DNA from: Motacilla alba alba
Lineage: Eukaryota; Chordata; Aves; Passeriformes; Motacillidae
DNA length: 64,000 bases
Assembly (NCBI RefSeq): GCF_015832195.1
Contig: NC_052017.1
Span: forward strand, 79,051,801-79,115,800
Reading direction: 5' to 3'
The notes beneath the pieces were generated by a model, which was not told where the DNA came from, did not search any database, and saw only the letters and a program-made list of their open reading frames with translations. Positions within the stretch are counted from its first letter, which is position 1, and each line of letters begins with the position of its first letter. Both the position numbers and the translations under genes were made by a program. Positions 63,697 to 64,000 of this stretch are shown here, piece by piece.

Positions 63697-63740
63697 TGTG
63701 TATGTGTTTGTGTGTGTGTGTGTTTCTGTGTGTGTTTGTA
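63697..63740. repeat. Interrupted (TG)n microsatellite
   Basis: TG units with several TTT and TC interruptions; the longest pure stretch is around 63709-63722. Confidence 0.93.
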
Positions 63741-64000
63741 TGGCATATACACAGAAAAAAAAAGTTACAATAGTCTGGAGGTTCAGATTTTTAAATGCTT
63801 TTGTCTATCATCTATAGGTTTTAATTACTGGAAAACCTGAACTGGTATTTTAAGATGATATCACCCACACTAACTATAAAAATCAGGAAAATTTCTACTT
63901 AAGATCATTATGAAAAATTGTTGCTGAATAGCATGTTTTTTAAGGTAATACAGTGAAAAACAACTGAGAGCCCTGGATGCTCTTCTCATATGTCATCTAG

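Overview
The window looks like AT-rich, gene-poor bird DNA. The evidence is the repeat content. There are many fragments of the avian LINE CR1, with 3' ends carrying the ATTCTATG-type octamer. There are also six LTRs of endogenous retroviruses, several of them resembling families I know from passerine and other neoavian genomes. LINE-1 and Alu-type mammalian repeats are absent. I cannot name the species; a neoavian bird, possibly a songbird, is an inference. I recognise no intact protein-coding gene, tRNA, rRNA or CRISPR array. The window is probably intergenic or lies inside a very long intron.

Layout. 1-2.7 kb: a CR1 copy on the minus strand, with endonuclease and reverse transcriptase remnants, interrupted by a solo LTR (LTR-A). 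5.0-6.1 kb: a solo LTR (LTR-B) with a perfect 5-bp target duplication. 8.8 kb: an (ATCC)n microsatellite. 11.2-11.8 kb: LTR-C. 14.7-15.8 kb: LTR-D, same family and orientation as LTR-B, also with a perfect 5-bp target duplication. 16.1-18.5 kb: three old CR1 fragments. 23.6-24.0 kb: LTR-E, minus strand, same family as LTR-C. 24-41 kb: mostly unique AT-rich DNA with a (CA)28 repeat, T-rich tracts and a few exon-like open frames. 41.4-42.4 kb: LTR-F and a CR1 3' end. 45.3-47.3 kb: a CR1 3' end and a very old CR1/L3-like remnant. 48.25-49.7 kb: a CR1 copy holding a nested, oppositely oriented CR1-type 3' tail. 57.9-59.2 kb: two further CR1 3' fragments. 61.9 kb: a G-run beside GGTTT repeats. 63.7 kb: a (TG)n repeat.

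Nothing here forms a working pathway; the content is a record of retrotransposon insertions. No provirus retains gag, pol or env between paired LTRs, and every CR1 copy is 5'-truncated or broken. The items most worth checking are a minus-strand open frame at 38889-39047 with a strong splice acceptor, a plus-strand frame at 21261-21482 bounded by acceptor and donor matches, the nested insertions, and three perfect short hairpins. All family names come from remembered consensus sequences; no database search was run.
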